Shown: piece after piece, positions 53,122 through 61,251 of the stretch
Position numbering within the stretch: position 1 is the first letter of the stretch
Layout: every line of letters begins with the position of its first letter
Source of the DNA: Bin5 sp963662575
GTDB taxonomy: Bacteria > Chloroflexota > Anaerolineae > Caldilineales > Caldilineaceae
DNA: 64,000 bases
NCBI GenBank assembly: GCA_963662575.1
Contig: OY759723.1
Coordinates: forward strand, 5,270,001 to 5,334,000
Direction: 5' to 3'
Translations under genes and position numbers: made by a program
Notes under the pieces: model-generated
What the model saw: the letters and a program-made list of their open reading frames with translations, nothing else
Told to the model about the DNA's origin: nothing
Database searches by the model: none

Positions 53122-53544
53122 ATGATTATTCTGGACACCAACATCGTCTCAGAGCTTATGCGCCCCAACCCCAGTTCCAACGTTGTGGCTTGGGTGGCCG
53201 GGCAGGCGGCCCCAAACCTGTTCCTGTCCACGGTCAATGAAGCAGAGTTGCTGTACGGTGTTGAAACCCTCCCACCGGGTAGAAGACGAGACAGACTGCT
53301 TGAAGTAGTGGAAGGGATGCTCCGAGAGGATTTTGAAGGCCGCATCCTAACCTTTGGCAGTGCCGCAGCCCAGGCCTACGCCGTGAAAGCCACTACTCGG
53401 CGCGCGGCCGGGCGTCCCATCAATCATGCCGACTGCCAGATAGCGGCCACAGCCCGAAGTCTAGAAGCGTCGGTCTCGACAAGAGATGTGGACGACTTTG
53501 AAGGGGTTAGGGTTGAAGTGATCAATCCCTGGGCAATTGGATGA
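53122..53544 (+). CDS. vapC: PIN-domain ribonuclease toxin (VapC/FitB type, module 2)
   Basis: PIN RNase of 140 residues. Acidic residues are in 'IILDTNIVSELM', 'VNEAELLYGV', 'NHADCQIAATA' and 'STRDVDDFEG'. The end 'VEVINPW' parallels 'VDVMNPW' of the module 1 toxin. All catalytic positions are intact. Confidence 0.92.
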   Translation: MIILDTNIVSELMRPNPSSNVVAWVAGQAAPNLFLSTVNEAELLYGVETLPPGRRRDRLLEVVEGMLREDFEGRILTFGSAAAQAYAVKATTRRAAGRPINHADCQIAATARSLEASVSTRDVDDFEGVRVEVINPWAIG

Positions 53545-53779
53545 GAACAACGAAGCCGACAACGGCGGTCTAGAGTATCTTACTGATCTGCGCCAGATCA
53601 GAGCGACTGGCGGCTTCACCAGCGAGCACTCCCACTACACTCCACTGAACAACCTGCTGCAAGTCCAATAAAGGCATGCCCTAGCCCAAGGGATTTCGCG
53701 TCGGCGAGCATGCAGAGATGGTGCGGGCGCCTGTTCGGACGTTGGCCTGGACTATCTGTTGCACGATTTTTCCATCACT

Positions 53780-55597
53780 TTATCCCAAATAGCCACTTGC
53801 TTGCAGGTTGAACATGCGGCTGTACAGGCCGTTCTGGGCTAGCAGGTCATCGTGGTTACCTATTTCGATACTTTTTCCTTCATTGAGAGTAACGATTTTG
53901 TCTGCAGTCCGGGCAAGGGATAGGCGATGGCTGATGATGACAGCCATTTTGTCGCGGGTTATCTCATGGAAAAGGCCGTACATCTCATCTTCTACGTTGG
54001 GATCGAGGGCGGCGGTCGGTTCATCCAGGATCAGGAGCTGGGCGTGGGCACTCCTGATGATGGCTCTGGCGAATGCCACGCGTTGCCACTGTCCGGCAGA
54101 CAGGTCAGTACCGTTATCCAATTGTTTTGTCAGCGGGGTTTCAAGAGAGTCTGAAAAAGCTTTGAATGCTGGCTCCATGCCGGATTTGCGGACTGCATCC
54201 CAAATGGAAGGATCGTCATTCAGTTCCGGCAGCCATCCGAATCCGACATTTTCACGGGCTGTTGTTGGAAACTGGGCGTAATCTTGCATTAGGACAGCGA
54301 TGTTTTGGCGTAATGTTTCGAGCTCGATAGACCGGATGTCCTGACCATCCCAGCTAATCGATCCCTCTTGCGGATCATATAGACGGCACAAGAGCTTTGC
54401 GAGTGTAGATTTGCCGGCGCCATTGTGTCCTACAATTGCAACTGTTTCTCCCGGTCCAATTGTCAGATTGATCTTCTCTAGTGCAGGCCTGTCGGTGTGT
54501 GGGTATGCGAAGGAAAGATCCTGAATTACGATTCCGGACGCTGATTTTGTTACTGACCCCTGCTGCTCTGACGGGTCTTGAATAGAAGACTTCATATTCA
54601 AGAGGTGGAGGATGGGAGAAGTTCCTAGTCCGGTTTCGTGAATTTCCGATGTGCTACCGATCAGAGCATATAGGCTTCTACGGACTTGCAAGGCTATTCC
54701 TGCAAATAGGGCAAGGTCACCCAGGGTATAGATTCCATTCATGGCGGCCCAAACTACGTAAATGAACGGCACACCGATCCCCAGTCCACTTAACAGCGAC
54801 CACAGTAGGATTGCGCGAGTTCCCTGCTTGCGTAACTGATACACCTCATCATATGCATTTCTGAACAGACTGCGCCATCGGTCGAGAAAGAAGGCTTGCA
54901 GTTGAAACAACCGCAACTCTTTTGCATGCTCGTCCTGGGTAAGTACATTTTCAGCTAATTTCATCCTCCTTACTATGCCGGCCTGGGCTTCCTCAACTCT
55001 CCACCCCTTCTTGGAGTAGTGAAATTGTACGTATACGGAAGGTATTGAAAGAAGGAAAACTGAAATTGGAATCCACCAGGCAATCGAAAATGCCAGCAGG
55101 AATACGGGAACGAAGCCGAAGAAACCCATCAGGAATGCGTTAAACATAATTGAAAGATGGCTCAGTTTGGGAATACCAGATAAGGCCAGCTGCAAGGTGT
55201 TGAGAAGCTCGGTATCCTCAAATAGGGCAATGTCTCTGAATTCGGCTATTTTCTTGAAGATTCTCAGTTTTGTTTCACCGACTACATTGTCGCGGAAGGA
55301 GCTGGCTTCGAAACTGACCATTGATTCAAGAGAATCGAGCAGTAGATGGACAGCGACGAAACCGATAATGCTGCCCCAAAAGAGTGGGTGCGCGAAAATC
55401 CATTCCCAGACATCCTGTGTCGGCAGGCTGAGATAACGAGATATCCCATCGATAATGACCTTCAGCAGGTACAGTGCAATTGCCGGTCCGATACCTGCTA
55501 TGAGATTTAGTATCGTCAATCGGGTCAGATGGATTGGAGACGCTTTTGCGGCGAGCAGAAGACTCTGGAAGGCTTCTTTGAAGCTGAATCCGAACAC
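53780..55597 (-). CDS. ABC exporter, fused membrane and ATPase domains
   Basis: Half-transporter of 605 residues. The N-terminal ~330 residues hold about six membrane segments (for example 'ILNLIAGIGPAIALYLLKVII', 'LFWGSIIGFVAVHLLL', 'AFLMGFFGFVPVFLLAFSIAWWIPISVFLL'). The C-terminal ATPase has Walker A 'GHNGAGKST', Q-loop 'VLMQDYAQFP', signature 'LSAGQWQR', Walker B 'LLILDEPTAALD' and switch 'VIISHRLS'. It probably works as a homodimer. The type is found in peptide/lantibiotic or lipid export, but no precursor peptide gene or modification enzyme was seen nearby, so the substrate is unknown. Confidence 0.92.
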   Translation of the reverse strand: MFGFSFKEAFQSLLLAAKASPIHLTRLTILNLIAGIGPAIALYLLKVIIDGISRYLSLPTQDVWEWIFAHPLFWGSIIGFVAVHLLLDSLESMVSFEASSFRDNVVGETKLRIFKKIAEFRDIALFEDTELLNTLQLALSGIPKLSHLSIMFNAFLMGFFGFVPVFLLAFSIAWWIPISVFLLSIPSVYVQFHYSKKGWRVEEAQAGIVRRMKLAENVLTQDEHAKELRLFQLQAFFLDRWRSLFRNAYDEVYQLRKQGTRAILLWSLLSGLGIGVPFIYVVWAAMNGIYTLGDLALFAGIALQVRRSLYALIGSTSEIHETGLGTSPILHLLNMKSSIQDPSEQQGSVTKSASGIVIQDLSFAYPHTDRPALEKINLTIGPGETVAIVGHNGAGKSTLAKLLCRLYDPQEGSISWDGQDIRSIELETLRQNIAVLMQDYAQFPTTARENVGFGWLPELNDDPSIWDAVRKSGMEPAFKAFSDSLETPLTKQLDNGTDLSAGQWQRVAFARAIIRSAHAQLLILDEPTAALDPNVEDEMYGLFHEITRDKMAVIISHRLSLARTADKIVTLNEGKSIEIGNHDDLLAQNGLYSRMFNLQASGYLG

Positions 55598-56414
55598 GAT
55601 ATTCCCTCATGGGATGTGGGATTGGTCCAAAAGGACGGATTGTAGAAAAAGATGTGCATTAGAGTAGTTCACTCAAGGCGTGACAGTCAAGGGAGATGCA
55701 CAACGCTGGGGATGGACCCGCGGCTGTCTGGCGGCGTCGCACATCAGATGTGGGATATTGATGCTCGAATCTTGTGGTCAATTGTGACTGGCCCTGAAAA
55801 TAAGGACCACGAGAATAGATTTGTGATGGCGTGTATTTTCGGTAGGAAGGGTGGACAGTTGCATGTTCAAGAAGGGGCGGCGACACGCGGCAGTTTGAAG
55901 ATTCAGCGTAACTACTAAGCCATATACAGTGCCTGCCTTGACCAGCTCTTTATCCCTGCCGCCATTCAGGCTATCTGATTGCGTATTCGGTTGGCGGCAG
56001 CCACGTTGGTGGAGCGGCACTGCTGGAATGAGCACACAAGGTCGGTGAGCGACGGTTTTGGAGGGGGGCGTTGCGGGGGCGCAGCCCCTGCACAAGGGAG
56101 GGCGCTTGCGCCCGACCGCCCAAATGCAAAGAGAGAATATAGAGGAGTGAGGAGAGAGTAAACAGCTCCGCTCGCCTCATTCAGGATCGCAAATTAGTTT
56201 TGGCTGAGTAGTTACGATTCAGCATTTGATTGGAGGGAGTTGAGGCAACCTGCGTTGCATTGGCCAACCTGTACTTGTGAGATTCAAGCCGGCCTGTCCG
56301 ATTCGCGGCCCTGGCAGGTCATTTCTCTAGATCCAAAGTGGATTTCCAACATCCCATCACCCTAAACCGGCGCATGGCGCGAACGCCCACCCGAGAGTCG
56401 GCTCGGACAACCTG
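55598..56414. other. Intergenic region with repeat
   Basis: About 800 bp. The repeat at 55984-56123 is described separately. The rest (55598-55983 and 56124-56414) shows no gene I can support; an 88-codon frame at 55652-55918 has no recognisable protein features. Confidence 0.5.
55984..56123 (+). repeat. GGTTTTGGAGGGGGGCG repeat, copy 2 with extended 5' part
   Basis: Positions 56053-56123 match the 46625-46695 element. The 70 bp before it ('ggcggcagccacgttggtggagcggcactgctggaatgagcacac..gtgagcgac') match the DNA before copy 3 (60846-60910), so the full element is about 140 bp. Confidence 0.8.
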
Positions 56415-57875
56415 TTACGGGCTGCTACTGGCAGTCTGGGCGGCGGTTTTGTCCTTTAGGAGGCCCCATACGCTCAGGGCCAGCCCCAGGATTACAAACG
56501 CAAGAGCAACGTAGGAGACGTCGCGGAGTCCGGCAATCTGGGCTGCAACGGCGGCTTGGGTCACGCCGCCGCTGAACTCGGGCCCGGCATAGTGGGAGAC
56601 ACGGCTGGCCCATAGCGCGCCCAGCGCGGCGATGCCTGAAGTGCGGCCGAGCGTGCGCCCGATTGTGTTGAGGCCGCTGGCGACGCCTAGCCGCGTGCGG
56701 GGAACGGAACCCATCACGGCGCTGTTGTTAGGCGATTGGAAGAGCCCCATGCCGAGCCCCAGCGGCGTAACCCGCAAGATGAAGCCCAGAATGGATGTTT
56801 CGGCATTCAGCGTGCTGACAGTGAAACAGCCTATCCCCAACATGACGAGCCCTGCGCCGGCGATCAAGTGGTACGAGAACCGGTCGGACAGAGTGCCGGC
56901 AATTGGCGATGCCACGCCAAAGAATAGGGAAGTGATGGCTAACAGGAGCCCGACAAGAGAAGGTTCCAGCGTTAACAGGTTTGTCAGATAGAAAGGGAAA
57001 ATCAGGGAGACGCCACCGAAGACGATGAAACTTATCAGGCGCGTCGACAGGCTCAGGCTGAACTGGGGGCTGCGGAAGATGGTTAGATCGAGCAGCGGCT
57101 CCTGCACGCGCCTCTCCGTGTGGATGAAGAGCGCAAGCGTAAACAGGGCGATGGCGAGCAGGCCGATCATTGGGGGCGAGCCATAGCCGCGACTCTCGCC
57201 GACGGTCAGGAAGAGCATGAGAGCGAGGAGGCCGAGGGAGAAGGTGACGGCGCCGGTCCAGTCGAACCGCTCTTTGCCGCGAGGACGGTCTTTGGGCAGA
57301 TAGAGCCATGCCAGGACCAAGCTGATACAACTGAGGGGGAAGCCCACAAAGAAGGTCCAGCGCCAGGAGAGAAGGTCAAGCAGGACGCCGCCGAGCAGGG
57401 GACCGGCGACTCCGCCGGCTGAGACGGTGGCACTGAACAGGCCCAGGGCCTTGCCGCGCTCTGATTGGGGGAAGGTCTCGGTGACGATTCCCATGCTTAA
57501 GGCGATGGCAAAGGCGCCGCCGACAGCCTGCACGACACGAAAGGCCAGCAGGAGCTCGATGTTGGGGGCCAGGCCGGCGAGAATCGAGCCGAGGGCAAAG
57601 GCGATCGTACCCCAGAGGAAGATGGGTTTGTGGCCCAGCATATCACCCAGGCGGCCTACGGCCGGCGAGATTGCGGTTTGTGTCAGGGTAAAGGATAGGA
57701 GGACCCATTGGACGAGAGCAAAGTCCACGTTGAATTCTACGACCAGGGTCGGCAGGATGATGTTGGCTATACCAATATTGAATGAGGCCAGGAAAACGCC
57801 GGAACCGAGCGCGGCGAAGATGAGCCATTTGCGGTCAATTGGCGGTGCAGCAGTGGTTCTTGTCATTGGGGGCAT
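56415..57875 (-). CDS. MFS drug/metabolite efflux transporter (DHA2/EmrB-like)
   Basis: Major facilitator protein of 486 residues with about 14 membrane segments. Motif A is 'GRLGDMLGHKPIFLWG' after helix 2, and motif C-like glycine pattern is in 'SAGGVAGPLLGGVLLDLLSWRWTFFVGFPL', as in the 14-TM DHA2 antiporters. The N-terminus 'DRKWLIFAALGSGVFLASFNIGIANIILPTLV' is typical. ATG 57875; a second ATG at 57866 is possible. No regulator gene is adjacent. Substrate unknown. Confidence 0.92.
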   Translation of the reverse strand: MPPMTRTTAAPPIDRKWLIFAALGSGVFLASFNIGIANIILPTLVVEFNVDFALVQWVLLSFTLTQTAISPAVGRLGDMLGHKPIFLWGTIAFALGSILAGLAPNIELLLAFRVVQAVGGAFAIALSMGIVTETFPQSERGKALGLFSATVSAGGVAGPLLGGVLLDLLSWRWTFFVGFPLSCISLVLAWLYLPKDRPRGKERFDWTGAVTFSLGLLALMLFLTVGESRGYGSPPMIGLLAIALFTLALFIHTERRVQEPLLDLTIFRSPQFSLSLSTRLISFIVFGGVSLIFPFYLTNLLTLEPSLVGLLLAITSLFFGVASPIAGTLSDRFSYHLIAGAGLVMLGIGCFTVSTLNAETSILGFILRVTPLGLGMGLFQSPNNSAVMGSVPRTRLGVASGLNTIGRTLGRTSGIAALGALWASRVSHYAGPEFSGGVTQAAVAAQIAGLRDVSYVALAFVILGLALSVWGLLKDKTAAQTASSSP

Positions 57876-58088
57876 AGGACGGTATAGAGGCTTGCCAGGG
57901 TATTGGAGGGCGATGCGCCCTGGGACGACTTTCTGCCAGAGTTCATGACTTGCCGAAAATTCTAGTTTCCGGCATGGATGAACGCAAGAGGTTTGGCTCC
58001 TTGCCCGGGCCAGAGGGTAGAGACGAGTGGATGTAGCTTGGATTATCGGCTGACATAGAAGGGCACCTGGCCCCTAAGTCACATTTGT

Positions 58089-58919
58089 TTAGCGCATGAA
58101 GGAGCCGCCAGTAACGGGAAGCGAAAGACCGGTAAGAAAGTCGGCGCCATCGGATGCCAGGAAGGAGACGGCATGGGCCAGGTCGTTGGTTTGGGCGAGG
58201 CGTCCGATCGGCGTACTTCCGGCGGCGCCTGACAGAAGGGCGTCGGTGGCATCCTTTACTTGCAATGCTGGGTTGTCGAACAGGTTGGTCATGTGGCCGA
58301 CCCGTTCGGTGGGCGTCAGGCTGGGGCAGATGGCGTTGACGGTTATGCCGAATTCAGCCAGCTCCTGGGCCAGGGACTGTGTCAAGCCGACGATTCCGAA
58401 TTTGGAAGAGCAGTAGGCGGCGAAGCGGGCAATCCCACGCAGTCCCAAGACTGAGGAGACGCTAATAATACGGCCGCGGCCGCCGCGGGCGACCATGTGA
58501 CGGGCAGCGGCCCGGCTGCAAACAAAGGACCCTTTCAGGTTTACGGACATGACGCGGTCCCACTCGTCCTCTTCGAGGTCGACGACTGGGACGCGATCTC
58601 GGCCGCCGCGGGCGGCCGCGTTGTTGACCAGGATATCGATTTGCCCCAGTTTGTCGATGGCTTTTTGCATGGCGGCTTCAACGGAATGGACATCGGTGAC
58701 GTCGCAGGTCAGGGCCATAGAGCGGCGGCCCATTCCCTCTATCTCAGCCTGCAGTGCGGGGAGGCCACCCCATTCGGCGCCGGCATAGGGTTTCTCTACG
58801 AGGTCGGTCACGACGACATCCGCCCCATCTTCAGCCAAACGCTGGGCGATTCCGCGGCCGATGCCGTGTTCGCCGCCGGCGCCGGTGACGAAGGCAACCT
58901 TTCCATTCAGGTTGTACAT
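58089..58919 (-). CDS. SDR family NAD(P)-dependent oxidoreductase
   Basis: Short-chain dehydrogenase of 276 residues from ATG 58919 (GGGAGGACTATAG upstream). The open frame extends to 59510, but that part is a shadow inside the next gene. Marks are 'VTGAGGEHGIGRG' (nucleotide loop with two extra residues), 'LTCDVTD', 'LVNNAA', 'ISVSS' and the catalytic YCSSK, with the end 'SDGADFLTGLSLPVTGGSFM'. Probably oxidises or reduces a sugar, polyol or fatty compound. Confidence 0.92.
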   Translation of the reverse strand: MYNLNGKVAFVTGAGGEHGIGRGIAQRLAEDGADVVVTDLVEKPYAGAEWGGLPALQAEIEGMGRRSMALTCDVTDVHSVEAAMQKAIDKLGQIDILVNNAAARGGRDRVPVVDLEEDEWDRVMSVNLKGSFVCSRAAARHMVARGGRGRIISVSSVLGLRGIARFAAYCSSKFGIVGLTQSLAQELAEFGITVNAICPSLTPTERVGHMTNLFDNPALQVKDATDALLSGAAGSTPIGRLAQTNDLAHAVSFLASDGADFLTGLSLPVTGGSFMR

Positions 58920-59094
58920 TCTATAGTCCTCCCAATGGTGATATTTGCAGTGGTCACTATTAATCGGTTGACTCAGCCTATGCGCAACAAGTATAACAGA
59001 AAAGCTTTTTGCGTATTGCACAAGGGCAGGCAGAATTGCCACGATTCCATTGAGGAACCGGCGCGAATAGTCATGATATCGTACGGGACTTATG

Positions 59095-60495
59095 TCAGAT
59101 GCGCTCGAAGTAGCGGGTTCGTTCCCAGTCGGTGACGGCTCTGCGGTAGGCTTCGGCTTCGGTGGTGTAGAAGTGGGTGTAGTGGGCGACGACGTCGGCG
59201 CCGAATGCGGAACGGGCCAGTTCGCTGCTCTTGAAACTAGCGACCGCCTCCTCGAGGCTACCGGGCAGCGCTTGCTTGTCGGAAGCTGAATAGACGTCGC
59301 CGATGTGGGGGGGCGGCGGCTCGATCTGTTGCTCGATGCCGGCCAGTCCGGAGGCGATGACGGCTGCGTAGGCGAGGTAGGGGTTGATATCGGCGCCGGT
59401 GATGCGGCACTCGATACGCAGGCTGGGCCCGGCGCCGACGATGCGGAAACCGGCGGTGCGGTTGTCGGGGGACCAGGCCAGCGCGGTTGGGGCCCAGCTG
59501 CCGGCCTCATATCGCTTGTAGGAATTCACGGTTGGGGCGTAACAGACCATGAGCTCTGGCACGTAGTGCATCCAGCCGCCCAGGAACCAGCGGAAGAGGT
59601 CGGAGCAAGCGATGCCGGAGAGGTCTCCGGAGCCGGGGAAGGCGTTGGTCGACTGTCCGTTCTGGGACGTCCAGAGGCTGAAGTGGAGGTGGGAACTGGA
59701 ACCGGCTTCGTCGGCGTAGGGCTTGGCCATGAAGGTGGCGCTGCAGCCGAGCTGGTCAGAGATCTCCTTTACTGCCTGCTTGAGCAGGAGATGGCGGTCG
59801 GCCATTTCCAGGACTGGAGCGTAGCGGATGTTGAGCTCGTGCTGGCTCTTTCCGAATTCGCCTTTGGAGGACTCGACGGGGACACCGGATGCGGCGAGAT
59901 GGCGGCGGTAGGCGCCGTTGAGGTCTTCGGTCCTGGACATTTGCAGGAGGTGGTAGTCTTCGCGATACCATCCGACTTTGGCAAGGTCACGATAGCCGTT
60001 GCGGGCGGCGTCCATATATGAGGTCCGGAACAAAAAGTATTCCAGTTCTGATCCGGCCATCGCTTCGAATCCGTGAGAGCGCAGCCGGTCAATTTGGCTG
60101 CGCAGGATTGAGCGGGGGGCTACGGTTACGGGCTCATGGCCGGGATCCAGTTGGGCGTCGCAGAGTACGAGGGCGGTCCGGTCGAGCCAGGACAGTTTGC
60201 GGAGTGTTGCGAGATCGGGCACCAGATGGACGTCGCCGTATCCTGATTCCCAGTTCGAGAACTGGTAGCCGGGGACTGGTTCCATTTCCATGTCCACGGT
60301 AAAGAGGTAGTCGCAGGCGTGGGTGCCGCTCGCCACGTCGGTGAGGAAGAAGGTGGCGTCGAGGCGCTTGCCCATCATTTTTCCGTAGGGGTCGGGGAGC
60401 GCGAGGATGACGGTGTCTATGGAGCCTTCGTCGACGGCTGTGCTCAGTTCATCGACGCTCAGCATCCCTGGGATGGTCTTGTGATCCGGGCTCAC
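59095..60495 (-). CDS. Glutamine synthetase family ligase (PuuA/GlnA3-like)
   Basis: Glutamine-synthetase-fold ligase of 466 residues. Active-site segments are 'EYFLF' (ELEYFLF), 'KGEFGKSQHELNI' (metal-site Glu/His), 'SSSHLHFSLW' (metal His), 'NRTAGFRI' (ATP/glutamate Arg) and 'RIECRITGADINPYLAYAAV'. Departures from true GlnA ('NRSAAIRIP', 'GSGMH') are those of gamma-glutamyl-amine or polyamine ligases. The N-terminal 'PDPYGKMMGKRLDATFF' is also typical of that group. ATG 60495. About 175 bp separate it from the SDR gene downstream. Confidence 0.9.
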   Translation of the reverse strand: MSPDHKTIPGMLSVDELSTAVDEGSIDTVILALPDPYGKMMGKRLDATFFLTDVASGTHACDYLFTVDMEMEPVPGYQFSNWESGYGDVHLVPDLATLRKLSWLDRTALVLCDAQLDPGHEPVTVAPRSILRSQIDRLRSHGFEAMAGSELEYFLFRTSYMDAARNGYRDLAKVGWYREDYHLLQMSRTEDLNGAYRRHLAASGVPVESSKGEFGKSQHELNIRYAPVLEMADRHLLLKQAVKEISDQLGCSATFMAKPYADEAGSSSHLHFSLWTSQNGQSTNAFPGSGDLSGIACSDLFRWFLGGWMHYVPELMVCYAPTVNSYKRYEAGSWAPTALAWSPDNRTAGFRIVGAGPSLRIECRITGADINPYLAYAAVIASGLAGIEQQIEPPPPHIGDVYSASDKQALPGSLEEAVASFKSSELARSAFGADVVAHYTHFYTTEAEAYRRAVTDWERTRYFERI

Positions 60496-60695
60496 TTTCT
60501 TTGTCTCCGGCGTGGTTAGTTGCCGCGCGGAACGTGCATAAGCATCTGCTGAATGTACGCGCGGGTTAAGATGGAGGAATTATATACGATTGTGCCGTGA
60601 AAATCCCATAGTTTCCTTTTCTTGTTGCATTCCACATCTGGGGTGGGAATAGTAGGGAGGGGAATTCATGGCGGCGTTGGCTGAAATTGTTTACC

Positions 60696-60838
60696 GGTTA
60701 TGGGAGAGGCGGAGGGCAGGCACAAGGCCTGCCCCTACCTTCGGTTGATCGGAGAGGCGGAGGGCAGGCACAGGGCCGGCACGTGTCTTCCGGTTATGGG
60801 AGAGCCAGAGGGCAGGCACAAGGCCTGCCCCTACAGGC
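60696..60838 (+). repeat. Three tandem GGGCAGGCACAAGGCCTGCCC hairpin units
   Basis: Each ~47-bp unit reads 'ggtt.at.ggagaggcggagggcaggcacaaggcctgcccctac'. GGGCAGGC and GCCTGCCC form an 8-bp stem in units 1 and 3; the stem is damaged in unit 2 ('gggccggcacg'). REP-like. Confidence 0.8.
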
Positions 60839-60845
60839 ACGATTT

Positions 60846-60985
60846 TTGCTGGCTGCCGCCACCTTGGATGAGAGGCACCGCTGGGATGAAGGCATACGGT
60901 GGGTGAGCGATGGTTTTGGAGGGGGGCGTTGCGGGGGGTGTCCCCCCGCACAAGGGAGGGCCGTAGGCCCGACCGTCAAAAAAGG
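60846..60985 (+). repeat. GGTTTTGGAGGGGGGCG repeat, copy 3
   Basis: Extended copy. The 3' part 60911-60985 keeps the layout, but the first stem is changed to GGGGGG-TGT-CCCCCC and the second to GGGCCGTAGGCCC, i.e. compensatory changes that preserve pairing. Confidence 0.8.
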
Positions 60986-61154
60986 GCGCAGCCCCTGGGG
61001 GCGGCGGGGGTTTGCCGACCCCAGCCCTGACCCGCAGCTGTTCGCGGGGCAGGGTGCGCAGGGCCGCAGCTGTTCGCGGCCCGGAGCCGCCGGAGGGCGT
61101 CCTCGCCCGCAGGCGTACGTATGGGACAGGGGATAGGGAAAAGTGAATAGCCGT

Positions 61155-61231
61155 TGGGTCGCCTCCCTCTGGGTAACGATGTGGCTGTGGCTCTGGGGCG
61201 ACGAGAGCTACAGTCGAAGGGAGGCGACCCA
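61155..61231. repeat. 14-bp perfect inverted repeat downstream of GH116 gene
   Basis: TGGGTCGCCTCCCT (61155-61168) and AGGGAGGCGACCCA (61218-61231), separated by 49 nt. It lies about 20 bp after the GH116 stop. Could form a long-loop hairpin at the transcript 3' end. Confidence 0.6.
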
Positions 61232-61251
61232 GTCATGTAAGGTAGGGCCGC

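Larger units (their letters stand above)
60496..61251. other. Repeat-rich intergenic region
   Basis: About 750 bp containing three tandem GGGCAGGC hairpin units, repeat copy 3 (60846-60985) and a 14-bp inverted repeat near the end of the GH116 gene. No gene supported; open frames here are made of repeats. Confidence 0.6.

Noticed and set aside
55652..55918. 88-codon open frame upstream of the ABC exporter
   Set aside because: No ribosome site and no recognisable family; kept only as part of the gap description.
58920..59510. N-terminal extension of the SDR gene
   Set aside because: Lies inside the glutamine-synthetase-like gene in another frame; the SDR fold starts at ATG 58919 with GGGAGGAC upstream.
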